Positions 42,966 through 52,189 are shown, numbered from the stretch's first letter. The stretch: DNA of 52,426 nt from Psychromonas arctica DSM 14288 (GCF_000482725.1 NZ_AXWP01000008.1:329878-382303), one strand, 5' to 3'. Translations and numbers: made by a program. Notes: generated by a model from the sequence alone, not told the origin.

Positions 42966-43820
42966 TTATTGAACGTTAGATAATAGCTTAGGGTTAATCA
43001 CTAGGTTTCTTACTCCATGCGCATGATCTTCTTGATACACGTTGCTTTGTAACCAGGTGCCGACAGTATTGATATCAACTTTGAGTACGTTAGGGCGAAC
43101 ACTCCAAGTCACTTGAAAAGGAGACCCTATTTCGTTATAACCGGGACCGGTTGTTGAACCAAGGTACTCTATTGGATCGCCAGTATTGGTTGGAATGTTT
43201 AGTGCTTGTTGGTAATTGCCTGATTTAGCATCTTCTGTTAATTGCACAAAGTTAAGTGCTTGTTTATCGTTTACTAAGACAAATACTTGTGTTTCAACAC
43301 GTAATTGCGGATTTTTTGTTGGGCTTGCTAAACATGCGCCTAATGTTGGGCCAGGGTTAACTTTTGCTGTTGAATAAACATAATGGACTTCAATTGTATC
43401 ACCTGAAACTAAGTGGCCATGTGCATTTTTACCAATCTCTGTCTTGATTGGTAATAATTCACTCTCTGTCAATGATCCTGAAAATTTGTAACCACTATTA
43501 TTGCCTTCGCCATCTCCATTACCGGCATACTCAGTGAACTCCCCACCTTTATGTTCCGCATTTCTATGAAAATGAATATTACATAAGTTCATTTCAGTAT
43601 ATGCGGGGGCTTTTGTAAAAAGTTGCTGGTTGCTGCCGTTTAAATGGTCTATATCTCGAGGGGATTGTGGACCAAAACCTTTGTCCGAGGTGTTTTTCTC
43701 AAGTGCAATACGTTGCTCTTTAATAACGTTATCTGTTACTGAGTGATGATGATTTTGTTCTGCAACGACAGAAAAAGGTAACGTTGCAGCTGCATAGGCG
43801 ATAAATAAATAGGCTTTCAT
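42966..43820 (-). CDS. Delta-class carbonic anhydrase, exported
   Basis: A 284-residue protein with a signal peptide (residues 1-20, ending SVVA), so periplasmic. The segment NLCNIHFHRNAEHKGGEFTE (about 78-97), with H83, H85 and H90, and VSGDTIEVHYVYSTAKV, GACLASP and LRVETQVFVLVND fit the bacterial delta-class carbonic anhydrases related to the enzymes of marine algae. They hydrate CO2 to bicarbonate with a His-bound zinc. Two cysteines (LCNIHFH and GACLAS) may form a disulfide. No carbon-fixation genes lie nearby, so a role in periplasmic CO2/bicarbonate balance or pH is plausible; this is inference. Confidence 0.8.
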   Translation of the reverse strand: MKAYLFIAYAAATLPFSVVAEQNHHHSVTDNVIKEQRIALEKNTSDKGFGPQSPRDIDHLNGSNQQLFTKAPAYTEMNLCNIHFHRNAEHKGGEFTEYAGNGDGEGNNSGYKFSGSLTESELLPIKTEIGKNAHGHLVSGDTIEVHYVYSTAKVNPGPTLGACLASPTKNPQLRVETQVFVLVNDKQALNFVQLTEDAKSGNYQQALNIPTNTGDPIEYLGSTTGPGYNEIGSPFQVTWSVRPNVLKVDINTVGTWLQSNVYQEDHAHGVRNLVINPKLLSNVQ

Positions 43821-44078
43821 TAGTATGTTTCCAGTATTGATAGGAGCTGTTTTCCAGTGGTCAACTGAAAAAGGCTTTGAATGTGGTGTTGGTAATATTC
43901 ACTGACCGTTGTATTCATTTAATATCACCATTCTTTGCTATAAATTAACCTGTATTGGCTGTCATGTTGTTGGTTAATGCGCTGTATAATATGAAAATTA
44001 AACACCCAAATAAATAACTAGGCGCCTGAAAATACGATAAACTAGACTTCTATTGTTATTAATCAAGTTAGTGCCTTT

Positions 44079-44963
44079 ATGTTACGAAATTTTTTCTTGT
44101 CGATCCCGATTAGCTTACGGTTTATGTTGCTGTCAGCTTTCTCTTTTGCATTGATGACCGCATGTGTGAAGCTGGTAAGCACTCATAATATCCCTGTCTT
44201 TGAAATCGTTGCTGCTCGCGGCATTATTTCATTGTTGATTAGTTATGTTGATATTAAACGTAAGAAAATCCCTGTGTGGGGGAATAACAAAACGCTGCTT
44301 ATCGCTCGTGGGGGTGTGGGGACGTTAGCGCTAATTTGCGTCTATTATGCGGTCACGACTTTACCTCTAGCTGAAGCCACATTATTGCAATATTTGTATC
44401 CTGTATTTACTGCTTTGTTAGCTTTTTTCTTTCTGAAAGAAAGGATCCAGCGTTCAACATTAATTTGTATTGTGCTTTGTTTATTTGGGCTATTGGCCAT
44501 GGTGATGCCGAATTTATCGGTCACAGGGGAAGCTGTTTTACCTTGGTTTAGTGTTTGTGCTGCATTATTAGGTGCATTAGGCAGTGGTACCGCTTATGTA
44601 TTAGTTAAACGCTTAAGTCAATCCGAAGACAGCTCCGTGATCATCTTTTATTTTCCCCTGATTGCCTTACCATTATCCATTATCTTATTAGGCGATAATT
44701 TTGTTATGCCCAATACTGAAGCGTTGATTTTATTATTGTTTGTAGGCATTTTTACACAAATTGGGCAGGTCGGCTTAACTAAAGCTATGCAAAGTGAAGT
44801 TGCTGCTAAAGTCAGTGCTTTTTCTTATGTGCAAGTTGTATTCTCCGCTATCCTTGGGGTCATCGTTTTCAATGAAGTACCTTCTATTTGGACTTTAATT
44901 GGAGGCTCTTTAATTGTGTTAGGTGCATTAGTGAATGTTTTTGGTAAGAAGACAAAATCATAA
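44079..44963 (+). CDS. EamA/DMT-family transporter
   Basis: A 294-residue inner-membrane protein with ten predicted helices in two homologous halves of the drug/metabolite transporter superfamily. The first half shows FALMTACVKLVS, VFEIVAARGIIS and ATLLQYLYPVFTALLAFFFL; the second shows ALGSGTAYVLVKRLS and VSAFSYVQVVFSAILGVIVF, then a basic tail. Substrate is unknown. It is a single gene; the Shine-Dalgarno is weak. Confidence 0.88.
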   Translation: MLRNFFLSIPISLRFMLLSAFSFALMTACVKLVSTHNIPVFEIVAARGIISLLISYVDIKRKKIPVWGNNKTLLIARGGVGTLALICVYYAVTTLPLAEATLLQYLYPVFTALLAFFFLKERIQRSTLICIVLCLFGLLAMVMPNLSVTGEAVLPWFSVCAALLGALGSGTAYVLVKRLSQSEDSSVIIFYFPLIALPLSIILLGDNFVMPNTEALILLLFVGIFTQIGQVGLTKAMQSEVAAKVSAFSYVQVVFSAILGVIVFNEVPSIWTLIGGSLIVLGALVNVFGKKTKS

Positions 44964-45413
44964 ATAATCACCCATTTAAAATTTATTTTAGAGCGAGATT
45001 AAGCTTCTACTCCTAATTATTCAGTACGTTATATGCTGTAAAAGTAAAATTAAGCGGATTTTTATTTTACATGTCATGAATTGAACAAAAAGAAACAAAG
45101 AAACGATTGTTTTTATAGTACTATGAACGGTTATACCTTTTGATATAAGCACTGATTATTGTTTTATTAATACACTACTTAGTTAAAAGGCACTATAAGT
45201 GAGGCGCTATAGATGTAGCCGTTATTCGTTTGATGAATTGCCTGGGCATATATTCAATACTAATGAGTGTATGCTTCTATCTCACTATTACTCAGTGTAA
45301 CTATTATCTATGAAGGTGATGACTGGGTAATACTGTTTCTGCTTTTTAGCTCTTTATTTAATTAAATGGCATTTAGCTCAATCAATTAAAATATTAGAAA
45401 ACAAATTATATAA
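44964..45413. other. Intergenic region, nothing identified
   Basis: 450 AT-rich bases between two rightward genes. No repeat, hairpin with T run or credible small gene was found; the promoter of the RIO kinase should lie near its right end. Confidence 0.5.
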
Positions 45414-46262
45414 ATGAAAATACCTAAAAGAATTCAACCATTAGTTGACGATGGCATCGTCGATAATGTATTACGCCAGTTAATGAGCGGCAAAGAAGCA
45501 ACGGTTTATGTTGTTCAATGTGGTGATCAAGTTCGTTGTGCAAAGGTTTATAAAGAAGCGAGCAAACGTAGTTTTAAAAATGCGGTTTTGTACAATGAAG
45601 GGCGAAAAGTCCGAAATGGTCGAAATGCACGTGCAATGCAAAAAGGCTCTAAATTTGGGCGTGAACAACAAGAAGAAATTTGGCAGAGTACTGAAGTTGA
45701 TGCGTTGTATAAATTCGCCGATGCAGGGATTCGTGTGCCTACGCCTTATGGGTGTTTTGGTGGCGTGTTGATCATGGAACTGATCACAGATGCCGAGGGT
45801 TATGCTGCTCCACGCTTAAATGATGTCACCTTGTCTCAAGAGAAGGCAATGATTGATCACGCTAAAGTGATGGACTATGTGGTTCGTATGCTCAGTGTGG
45901 GAGTGATCCATGGTGATTTATCTGAGTTTAATGTGTTGGTGGATGCAGAAGGCCCCGTGATTATTGACCTACCACAAGCTGTAGATGCGGCTGGTAATAA
46001 TAATGCTAAGAAAATGTTGTTACGTGATGTCAATAACATGACACAGTATTATTCTCAATTCGCACCAGAACTAGCCCAAACACGCTATGGCGAAGAAATT
46101 TGGTCTATTTTTGAAACGGGCGAATTATCACCTAAAACAATATTAACAGGGCGATTTGTTGACTCTGATATTAATGCTGACGTTGATGGCGTACTGCATG
46201 AAATTAATGCCGCTCGAGAAGAAGAACTAGATCGTTTAGACCGTATTTCTGACGTTGATTAA
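45414..46262 (+). CDS. RIO-family serine kinase
   Basis: A 282-residue atypical protein kinase of the bacterial RIO1-like group. A short N-terminal part is followed by the nucleotide loop (MSGKEATVYVV), the ATP-binding lysine K44 (RCAKVYKE), the RIO-specific flexible loop (SFKNAVLYNEGRKVRNGRNA), the catalytic loop VIHGDLSEFNVLVD (D168) and the metal-binding IIDLPQAVD (D185). All core kinase residues are present, so activity is likely. The targets of bacterial RIO kinases are poorly known. I see no clear Shine-Dalgarno sequence before the ATG. Confidence 0.9.
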   Translation: MKIPKRIQPLVDDGIVDNVLRQLMSGKEATVYVVQCGDQVRCAKVYKEASKRSFKNAVLYNEGRKVRNGRNARAMQKGSKFGREQQEEIWQSTEVDALYKFADAGIRVPTPYGCFGGVLIMELITDAEGYAAPRLNDVTLSQEKAMIDHAKVMDYVVRMLSVGVIHGDLSEFNVLVDAEGPVIIDLPQAVDAAGNNNAKKMLLRDVNNMTQYYSQFAPELAQTRYGEEIWSIFETGELSPKTILTGRFVDSDINADVDGVLHEINAAREEELDRLDRISDVD

Positions 46263-46566
46263 CATTTTATTGATTAGCGTAAACCTCGTAATATAAATAG
46301 TGGGTTACGCTACTTGATTGGAACCACTTCAGTAACAGGCCCACTGCGGCGATTTATTCGTCATTTCAAACATAACCTGAACTCAAACCTCAACTCAAAC
46401 TTCGACCTCTAATATACTTAGTATTTTGTTATACAGCGTGACAACTAAGTCGCTTTGATTTCTATTTTGATTGAGGCTAGGATGGCTAATTGATACTGGA
46501 TTAGTCTTTACACTCAAAAGCCCAGTATTAAATCACCTCCGTTTTTTTATTCCTATAGGTTGAAAT
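46263..46566. other. Intergenic region with an inverted repeat
   Basis: AGCGTAAACC (46276-46285) and GGGTTACGCT (46302-46311) pair with one mismatch just after the RIO kinase gene, without a T run. Around 46374-46410 a short AACCTCAACTCAAAC-type repetition occurs. Nothing else seen. Confidence 0.45.
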
Positions 46567-47001
46567 ATGATCGCAACAGTTAAACACTTTATAAGTTCCC
46601 TAATACCTAATGAACACCCTGAGTTCGATAATACCCTCGCCATTGCTTCTCTATTGTGTGAGGTTTGTATTGCAGATCATCACTTAAGCGCGGATGAGAA
46701 AATAGTTGCTACTCGTTCGCTTGAAAAAGTACTTGATGTTAATGCCGAGAAAGCGGCGGAATTATTAAACGTAGGTATGCAGGAAGCTAAAAGTAGCCAA
46801 TCTGTGTTTGATTTTACTTCTCAGCTTGGAGATTTAGAGCGCGAGCAACGTATCGGCTTGATTAAGGCCATGTGGCAAGTCGCTTATGCTGATGGGTATC
46901 TAGATGAGATGGAAGAGGCTTTAATCCGTAAAGTCGCTAAGCTAATTTATGTTAATCATAGTGATTTTATTCGTACTAAACTCGCTGTTATGCCACAGTA
47001 G
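46567..47001 (+). CDS. TerB-family protein
   Basis: A 144-residue all-helical cytosolic protein. Two homologous acidic motifs stand out, VCIADHHLSADEKIVATRSL (about 38-57) and VAYADGYLDEMEEALIRKVA (about 107-126), the metal-binding helix pairs of TerB/DjlA-like proteins. TerB is named for tellurite resistance, but most members, including this one without any other ter gene nearby, have unknown roles in stress or metal signalling. It lies 68 bases upstream of the SagB-type dehydrogenase, in the same direction. Confidence 0.85.
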   Translation: MIATVKHFISSLIPNEHPEFDNTLAIASLLCEVCIADHHLSADEKIVATRSLEKVLDVNAEKAAELLNVGMQEAKSSQSVFDFTSQLGDLEREQRIGLIKAMWQVAYADGYLDEMEEALIRKVAKLIYVNHSDFIRTKLAVMPQ

Positions 47002-47069
47002 CTCGAATTTTTTAAGATTGAATTCTTGATTGTTAGTTAATTTGATTTAAATTTTTATGGGGAATGATT

Positions 47070-48830
47070 ATGTCTCAATCAACGTTGCAAATGGTTAAAA
47101 ATTACCATCAGCAAACAAAACATAGGCCAGGCGCTTATGCTCGCTCAGCGGGATATATGGATTGGGCAAATCAACCCTTGCCTTATCGTTTATACGAAGG
47201 GACAGAGAAAATATATCTTCCTTTAAATCAAGAGGTTGCTAGCTCCCCCATTGAGTATATCTTTCAAGTATCACCTGCTTCACCTGCGCCTATTTCAGTA
47301 AGCAGCATTGCGTCACTATTGCAAAACAGTTTAGGTTTATCTGCGTGGAAGTCTTATAACGGAACGGAGTGGGCATTACGTATTAACCCTTCAAGCGGTA
47401 ATCTGCATCCCACTGAATGCTATTTATTATTACCTGAATCACAAGAGTTACCTGAATTACAAGAGCTACCTGAATTATCTGATTCGCAAGAGCTAAAAAA
47501 GAAAACCGTACATAGCCTACATTACAATCCTTATATTAATTGTTTAGAGAAACGTGCGCGACTCGCAGATGTTAAGGCTGACTTTTTACAGGATACGACC
47601 GGTTTTGCGATTGTTTTAACTAGTATTGCATGGCGCGAAGCTTGGAAATACGGTGAGCGGGCTTATCGGTATTGCCAACATGATTTAGGTCATGCGTTGG
47701 CTGCTTTGAATATTGCCGCCAACTTAAATGGTTGGAAAATTGAAGTGTTAGATGAGTTGTCGAACTCTGCTATATCAGCATTGTTAGGCCTTAATCAGTC
47801 TCCTCATGCAGCGCAAGAAACTGAATATGTCGATTGTGTTTGTTGGGTAAGCGCACAACCTAGCGATTTACAGAAAGTAAAAGAATGGATAAATGCACTC
47901 TCTGACTTTGATTATATGCATCAAAGTAACCAGTTAAGTCATTCGTATCAAGAATGGCCGGTTATTGAAGATGTTTTTAAAGCAAGCCATCAGCAAAATA
48001 TTTCATTTATTAAAGAAGATCCTGCAACGTTATCTTCACCTGTTTTAAATCCAGATGTTGCGATTCTCAATGCTAATGTTGCTACTGTCAATTCGAATCT
48101 TACTGCTAGCAATAAAAGCTCTGAGTCAGTAGAGCAAAGTGCTGAACACTTAATTTTACAACGTCGAAGTGCTCAAAGTTTTGATCGCGAAGCTAGCTTT
48201 ATATCCAGTGAACTATTTTTAAAGCAATTACACAATACATTACCGACCCAAAGTGTTCCATTCTCTGTCTTGCCACAAACGGCTCAAGTTCATTTACTGT
48301 TATTTGTTCATCATGTGCAAGGTCTTGATGCTGGATTATATATTTGGGTGCGTAACCCAATGCATTTACAGGATCTAAAGTCAGCAATGAAGCCGGAGTT
48401 TCTATGGCAACCCTGTTTTATAGAACAACCGTTATATGTGCTGAAAAAAGGCGACTTTAGACGCATTGCTAAAGCCCTTAGTTGTGAGCAAAATATTGCC
48501 GCAGATGGTGCCTATAGCCTTGGTATGCTAGCGCGTTTTGAAACAAGCTTAAGTCATTCAGCTAGCCAGTACCCATTATTATTTTGGGAAACTGGGTTGA
48601 TTGGTCAAGTACTGTATTTAGCCGCTGAAAGAGAGGGATTAAGAGGAACAGGAATTGGATGTTTTTTTGATGATCAAGTCCATGACTTAGTTGGATTAAA
48701 AGATCAACAATGGCAAAGTTTGTATCATTTTACTGTGGGTAAAGCGATTGACGATAAACGTATTTCAACCAAACCTGCCTATTTTCATTTGCAAGTTAAA
48801 GCAGATGGCGAGTCTTATAGCAGTAAATAA
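47070..48830 (+). CDS. SagB/ThcOx-type dehydrogenase with two nitroreductase domains
   Basis: A 586-residue flavin oxidoreductase. The first nitroreductase-like half (about residues 50-255) has WALRINPSSGNLHPTECYLL and WKYGERAYRYCQHDLGHALA; the second (about 360-570) has LILQRRSAQSFDREASF, AADGAYSLGMLARFE and YLAAEREGLRGTGIGCFFDD. Double-domain SagB-like proteins are widespread FMN enzymes; named relatives oxidise azoline rings in RiPP synthesis, but no precursor peptide or cyclodehydratase is here. A Glu/Leu/Pro repeat (ELPELQELPEL) forms a loop near residue 135. The ATG at 47070 has GGGGA six bases upstream; the ATG at 47064 abuts it. Confidence 0.85.
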   Translation: MSQSTLQMVKNYHQQTKHRPGAYARSAGYMDWANQPLPYRLYEGTEKIYLPLNQEVASSPIEYIFQVSPASPAPISVSSIASLLQNSLGLSAWKSYNGTEWALRINPSSGNLHPTECYLLLPESQELPELQELPELSDSQELKKKTVHSLHYNPYINCLEKRARLADVKADFLQDTTGFAIVLTSIAWREAWKYGERAYRYCQHDLGHALAALNIAANLNGWKIEVLDELSNSAISALLGLNQSPHAAQETEYVDCVCWVSAQPSDLQKVKEWINALSDFDYMHQSNQLSHSYQEWPVIEDVFKASHQQNISFIKEDPATLSSPVLNPDVAILNANVATVNSNLTASNKSSESVEQSAEHLILQRRSAQSFDREASFISSELFLKQLHNTLPTQSVPFSVLPQTAQVHLLLFVHHVQGLDAGLYIWVRNPMHLQDLKSAMKPEFLWQPCFIEQPLYVLKKGDFRRIAKALSCEQNIAADGAYSLGMLARFETSLSHSASQYPLLFWETGLIGQVLYLAAEREGLRGTGIGCFFDDQVHDLVGLKDQQWQSLYHFTVGKAIDDKRISTKPAYFHLQVKADGESYSSK

Positions 48831-48876
48831 TCGACTTATTTTTCAGACTAGCAATAAATTTTAAAAGGGGATTATG

Positions 48877-49257
48877 ATGACTTTATTGAGCCAACAAACC
48901 TGCCAAGTATGTAATGCCAGTGCACTTTTACTACAAGATGAGCAGATCAAGGTGTTATTCACTGAATTACAAGCGCAATCTGCAAAGAGTCAACAATGGC
49001 AATTAGTTGAAGATCAAGGCGTGCTGAAGTTAGCTTGTGAATTCTCCACTAAACGTTATCAACATTCGATAGCCTTTGTTAACCAGATAGCTGAATTAGC
49101 CGAGTCAGTGAATCATCATCCTTTACTGGTGGTTGAGTATGGTGTGGTAACGGTGCAGTGGTGGAGTCATATCATCAAAGGTTTACACCGTAATGATTTT
49201 ATTATGGCTGTTAAAACGAGTGAATTATTTTCTGCAATGACGTTAAATAGAAACTAA
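48877..49257 (+). CDS. phhB: Pterin-4-alpha-carbinolamine dehydratase (PhhB/PCD)
   Basis: A 126-residue enzyme dehydrating 4a-hydroxytetrahydrobiopterin, which normally recycles the cofactor of phenylalanine hydroxylase. The active-site block VNHHPLLVVEYGVVTVQWW has both catalytic histidines and the trailing Trp pair. An N-terminal CQVCNAS motif is extra. No phhA is in the window; instead it follows the SagB-type dehydrogenase by 46 bases. The AAGGGG at 48865-48870 suits the second of two adjacent ATGs. PCD-fold proteins can also serve in molybdopterin-related or regulatory roles, so the substrate is not certain. Confidence 0.85.
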   Translation: MTLLSQQTCQVCNASALLLQDEQIKVLFTELQAQSAKSQQWQLVEDQGVLKLACEFSTKRYQHSIAFVNQIAELAESVNHHPLLVVEYGVVTVQWWSHIIKGLHRNDFIMAVKTSELFSAMTLNRN

Positions 49258-49388
49258 ATATGGTTAATTAACCTCGTTAATTAATGTTGTTACAACATCC
49301 TATGCTCGTTATCTCCCGCGATAAAACGAGACGGCTTAAAGCAAGATGTGAGGCGGTAGAGATAATAAAGCCCCCTCAATTTGTGAAG

Positions 49389-49404
49389 TGACCCCGTTAA
49401 GTTG
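49389..49404. repeat. TGACCCC-type single motif
   Basis: TGACCCCGTTAAGTTG is related to the duplicated unit at 488-519. It stands in the ~250-base gap after the pterin dehydratase gene, in which I see no gene. Confidence 0.4.
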
Positions 49405-49512
49405 AGCGATGTTTAAATCGCTTTAATGAGTGTTCTAGCTTCAACTATTCATCCTTCTAAACAAGATGGTAATTCACCTTATAGATAAGACGGTAATAAA
49501 AATCGGACTTTT

Positions 49513-50040
49513 TTATAACATTTTCTTAAATAACAGGTCGGTTTGAATATCTCCACCCATATCAAAACCATGTTCTCCAAATTGCTCAAATCCCATCTTT
49601 TTATAAAAGGTAAGTGCCGTATCATTATGTTCCCACACGCCTAACCAAAGATATTTTTTATCTTGTTGTTGAGCTCGTTCAATCGAAAAGTTGATCAACT
49701 GTTTACCTAAACCTTGTGATAAGAAGTTTTTTAGCAGGTAAATTTTTTCAACTTCTAATGCCTGTGGATCCAACACATCCGTTTGTGCATTATTTATATT
49801 CAATTTTAAAAAGCCTGCGGGGGTTGTTTTTTTATCGTTGGCATAAATGAAATAAAATTCAGAGTGCTGCTGTTGTAACTGTTCTGATAGTTTTTTTATA
49901 TTTAACGATTGCTCAAAATATTTTTGTAGTAAAGCTTCACTGTTACTGTCAGTAAAGGTTTCATGGTAGGTCTTAATTGCTATTTCTTGTAACAGATGTA
50001 CTTGTTGTAAAGTACATCTTTCTATGTTTTTGTATAACAT
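49513..50040 (-). CDS. GNAT-family N-acetyltransferase
   Basis: A 175-residue acetyl-CoA-dependent acetyltransferase. The acetyl-CoA loop follows strand 4: VEKIYLLKNFLSQGLGKQL, with the Q/R-x-x-G-x-G-type turn SQGLGK. WLGVWEHNDTALTFYKKMGF is the usual C-terminal core. The closest pattern I know is PaiA-type polyamine acetyltransferases, but the substrate is not fixed. It is alone on its strand and diverges from the alpha/beta hydrolase gene. Confidence 0.85.
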   Translation of the reverse strand: MLYKNIERCTLQQVHLLQEIAIKTYHETFTDSNSEALLQKYFEQSLNIKKLSEQLQQQHSEFYFIYANDKKTTPAGFLKLNINNAQTDVLDPQALEVEKIYLLKNFLSQGLGKQLINFSIERAQQQDKKYLWLGVWEHNDTALTFYKKMGFEQFGEHGFDMGGDIQTDLLFKKML

Positions 50041-50198
50041 GCTGAATATCTGCCTTTATTTGAACGTATAAATAGTTAGATAAATATTGTAACGAACAAT
50101 TTAAGGTTTTACATAGGCTTATTTACTTGACGCTTTAATCGCTTACTCGCATTCTTACATAATACTATTTATTCTATTTTTATTTACTAGAGGCAATC

Positions 50199-50828
50199 AT
50201 GACGCTTATTTTTGATGGACCTGAAGAGGGGCCTTTATTTGTTTTTTCACATGGTGCAGGAGCGCCATTAACGTCAGACTTTATGGAGGAAGTGAGTGTG
50301 GGTCTGGCTGAACAAGGCATTCGAGTTGCTCGCTTTAATTTTAATTATATGCAGCAGCGAGTTGAAACGGCGAGCCGGCGCCCACCTGAGCGAGCTCCTC
50401 ATCTGATCAAGCAATTTATGGAGGTAATACAAACATTAAATCAACCAATGGTGATTGGTGGGAAATCGATGGGAGGCAGAATGGCCACCTTGTTAGCGGC
50501 ACAGGAGTCCGCCGATCTCTTGCAACATGTTAAAGGCATTGCCTGTTTAGGTTATCCATTTCATCCGCAAGGTAAACCAGAAAAATTACGCGTGGAGCAT
50601 TTAGCTGCGATTAAACAACCTGTTGCCATTATTCAGGGAACACGTGATAAGTTAGGCGGCCAAGATGAAGTATTAAGTTATGGTTTGCCTGAGCGTTTTA
50701 ATTGGTTATGGTTAGAAGATGGTGACCATGACTTCAAACCGAGAGTAAAAAGTGGTTTGACTCATCAACAGCACATTCAATCTTGTATCGACTTTCTTGC
50801 TGCTTACATTAAAGACTGTCTTAAGTAA
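50199..50828 (+). CDS. Alpha/beta hydrolase (KANL3/Tex30-like)
   Basis: A 209-residue cytosolic hydrolase. The oxyanion-loop motif is FVFSHGAGAPLTSDFM, the nucleophile elbow is IGGKSMGGRMA with Ser90, a candidate acid lies in IIQGTRDKLGG, and the catalytic His in LEDGDHDFKPR. This matches the dienelactone-hydrolase-like family found next to various housekeeping genes. The substrate is unknown. AGAGGCAATC precedes the ATG. No operon partner. Confidence 0.85.
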   Translation: MTLIFDGPEEGPLFVFSHGAGAPLTSDFMEEVSVGLAEQGIRVARFNFNYMQQRVETASRRPPERAPHLIKQFMEVIQTLNQPMVIGGKSMGGRMATLLAAQESADLLQHVKGIACLGYPFHPQGKPEKLRVEHLAAIKQPVAIIQGTRDKLGGQDEVLSYGLPERFNWLWLEDGDHDFKPRVKSGLTHQQHIQSCIDFLAAYIKDCLK

Positions 50829-51041
50829 TCATTGCGTGTGTTATTTTACTTTTTAATACTAAAAAAATTAAAATATTCACGGTTAGCTCAATAAAGTTAC
50901 TTAATCTTGTTTTTTTGTAAAAGAAGTGTGGATGTATGGTTGAATATTTTTTAGAATCTAGCTCCGGCCAACACCTAAGCAATAATGCTTATGCTTTTCA
51001 TTCGTTGTCGCAAAAAGCATTTAGATACAGAAGGGATTTAC

Positions 51042-52109
51042 ATGTCAATTGATATCAAACCGTTAGCTGTTGCAGATCGTAACGCTTGCCCAGCAGAATT
51101 TAGTTTTGGCGAAGTATTTGCCGATCACATGTTTACACAGTCATTTGAACCTACTAATAAATGGTCAAATGCAGAAATTAAACCTTATCAAATGCTACAA
51201 CTGGATCCTTCTGCATCAGTTCTACATTACGGCCAAGAGATTTTTGAAGGTTTAAAAGCGTACCGTACTGAAAATGGCGAGATTAATTTATTCCGTCCGC
51301 GTGAAAACTTCAAACGTTTTAACCGTTCAGCTGCACGTATGGTCATGCCAGAAGTTGATGTTGAATTTCACTTAAAAGCAGTGACTGAATTATTAAAAAT
51401 AGATAACCAATGGGTACCTGAAAAAAATGGTACTTCGCTATATATCCGTCCAACGATGGTAGCAACGGGAGCTAAATTAGGGTTAGGCGCAAGTGATAAA
51501 TACCTACATTTTATTATCACTGGACCTGCAGGGGCTTATTTTAAAAATGGTTTCTCACCTGTTTCTGTGTATGTTGCAGATAAATATCGTCGCGCAGTTG
51601 TTGGTGGGGTTGGTGAAGCTAAAACCGGCGGTAATTACGCGGCTAGTTTGTACATGTCGGAAGATGTTGCAAAGCGCGGTTATTCACAAGTGCTTTGGTT
51701 AGATGCGGTACACGGTAGATATATTGAAGAAGTAGGCGCAATGAATATCTGTTTTGTTTACGGAGATCATATTGTGACACCTAAACTAAGCGGTAGTATT
51801 TTACCGGGTATTACACGTGACTCTATTTTACAGTTGGCACCTTCTCTAGGGTACACAGTATCTGAAGAGCAAATCGCCATTGAAGATATTCTAGCGGATA
51901 TCAGAAGTGGTAAAATTACTGAAGCCTTTGGGTGTGGAACTGCAGCAGTTATTTCACCTGTTGGTCAATTATGTTGGAAAGACGAAGATTACTTTATCAA
52001 TGATAATAAAGCAGGTACGGTTTCTCGTAATTTATACGATGAGCTAACGGGCATTCAATACGGTTTACGTGAAGATAAATTTGGTTGGATTGAAAAAGTT
52101 AACTACTAA
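51042..52109 (+). CDS. ilvE: Branched-chain amino acid aminotransferase IlvE
   Basis: A 355-residue PLP enzyme making leucine, isoleucine and valine from their 2-oxo acids. It belongs to the longer BCAT type rather than the 309-residue E. coli type. Landmarks are VLHYGQEIFEGLKAYR, LFRPRENFKRFNRSA, the PLP-lysine block GGVGEAKTGGNYAASL, WLDAVHGRYIEEVGAMNICF and GCGTAAVISPVG. The ATG at 51042 (MSIDIKPLAV) has AGAAGGGA eight bases upstream; an in-frame ATG at 50985 would add 19 residues without family resemblance. It ends at a strong terminator and stands apart from other ilv genes. Confidence 0.94.
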   Translation: MSIDIKPLAVADRNACPAEFSFGEVFADHMFTQSFEPTNKWSNAEIKPYQMLQLDPSASVLHYGQEIFEGLKAYRTENGEINLFRPRENFKRFNRSAARMVMPEVDVEFHLKAVTELLKIDNQWVPEKNGTSLYIRPTMVATGAKLGLGASDKYLHFIITGPAGAYFKNGFSPVSVYVADKYRRAVVGGVGEAKTGGNYAASLYMSEDVAKRGYSQVLWLDAVHGRYIEEVGAMNICFVYGDHIVTPKLSGSILPGITRDSILQLAPSLGYTVSEEQIAIEDILADIRSGKITEAFGCGTAAVISPVGQLCWKDEDYFINDNKAGTVSRNLYDELTGIQYGLREDKFGWIEKVNY

Positions 52110-52143
52110 ACGTTAATGCCAATTTAAAATTAACTCTCCATCT

Positions 52144-52171
52144 AAAAAAGGCGCTCATTAGCGCCTTTTTT
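52144..52171. terminator. Terminator after ilvE
   Basis: AAAAAAGGCGCT pairs perfectly with AGCGCCTTTTTT around CATT. The flanking A and T runs allow use in both directions. Confidence 0.92.
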
Positions 52172-52189
52172 GTTTGCCCAGCAAAGCTG

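Noticed and set aside
46567-47001. Tellurite-resistance operon
   Set aside because: Only one TerB-like protein is present; no terA, C, D, E or Z genes are in the window.
47070-48830. RiPP (streptolysin-S-like) gene cluster around the SagB-type protein
   Set aside because: No cyclodehydratase, precursor peptide or export genes are adjacent, and the two-domain SagB-like form is common outside RiPP loci.
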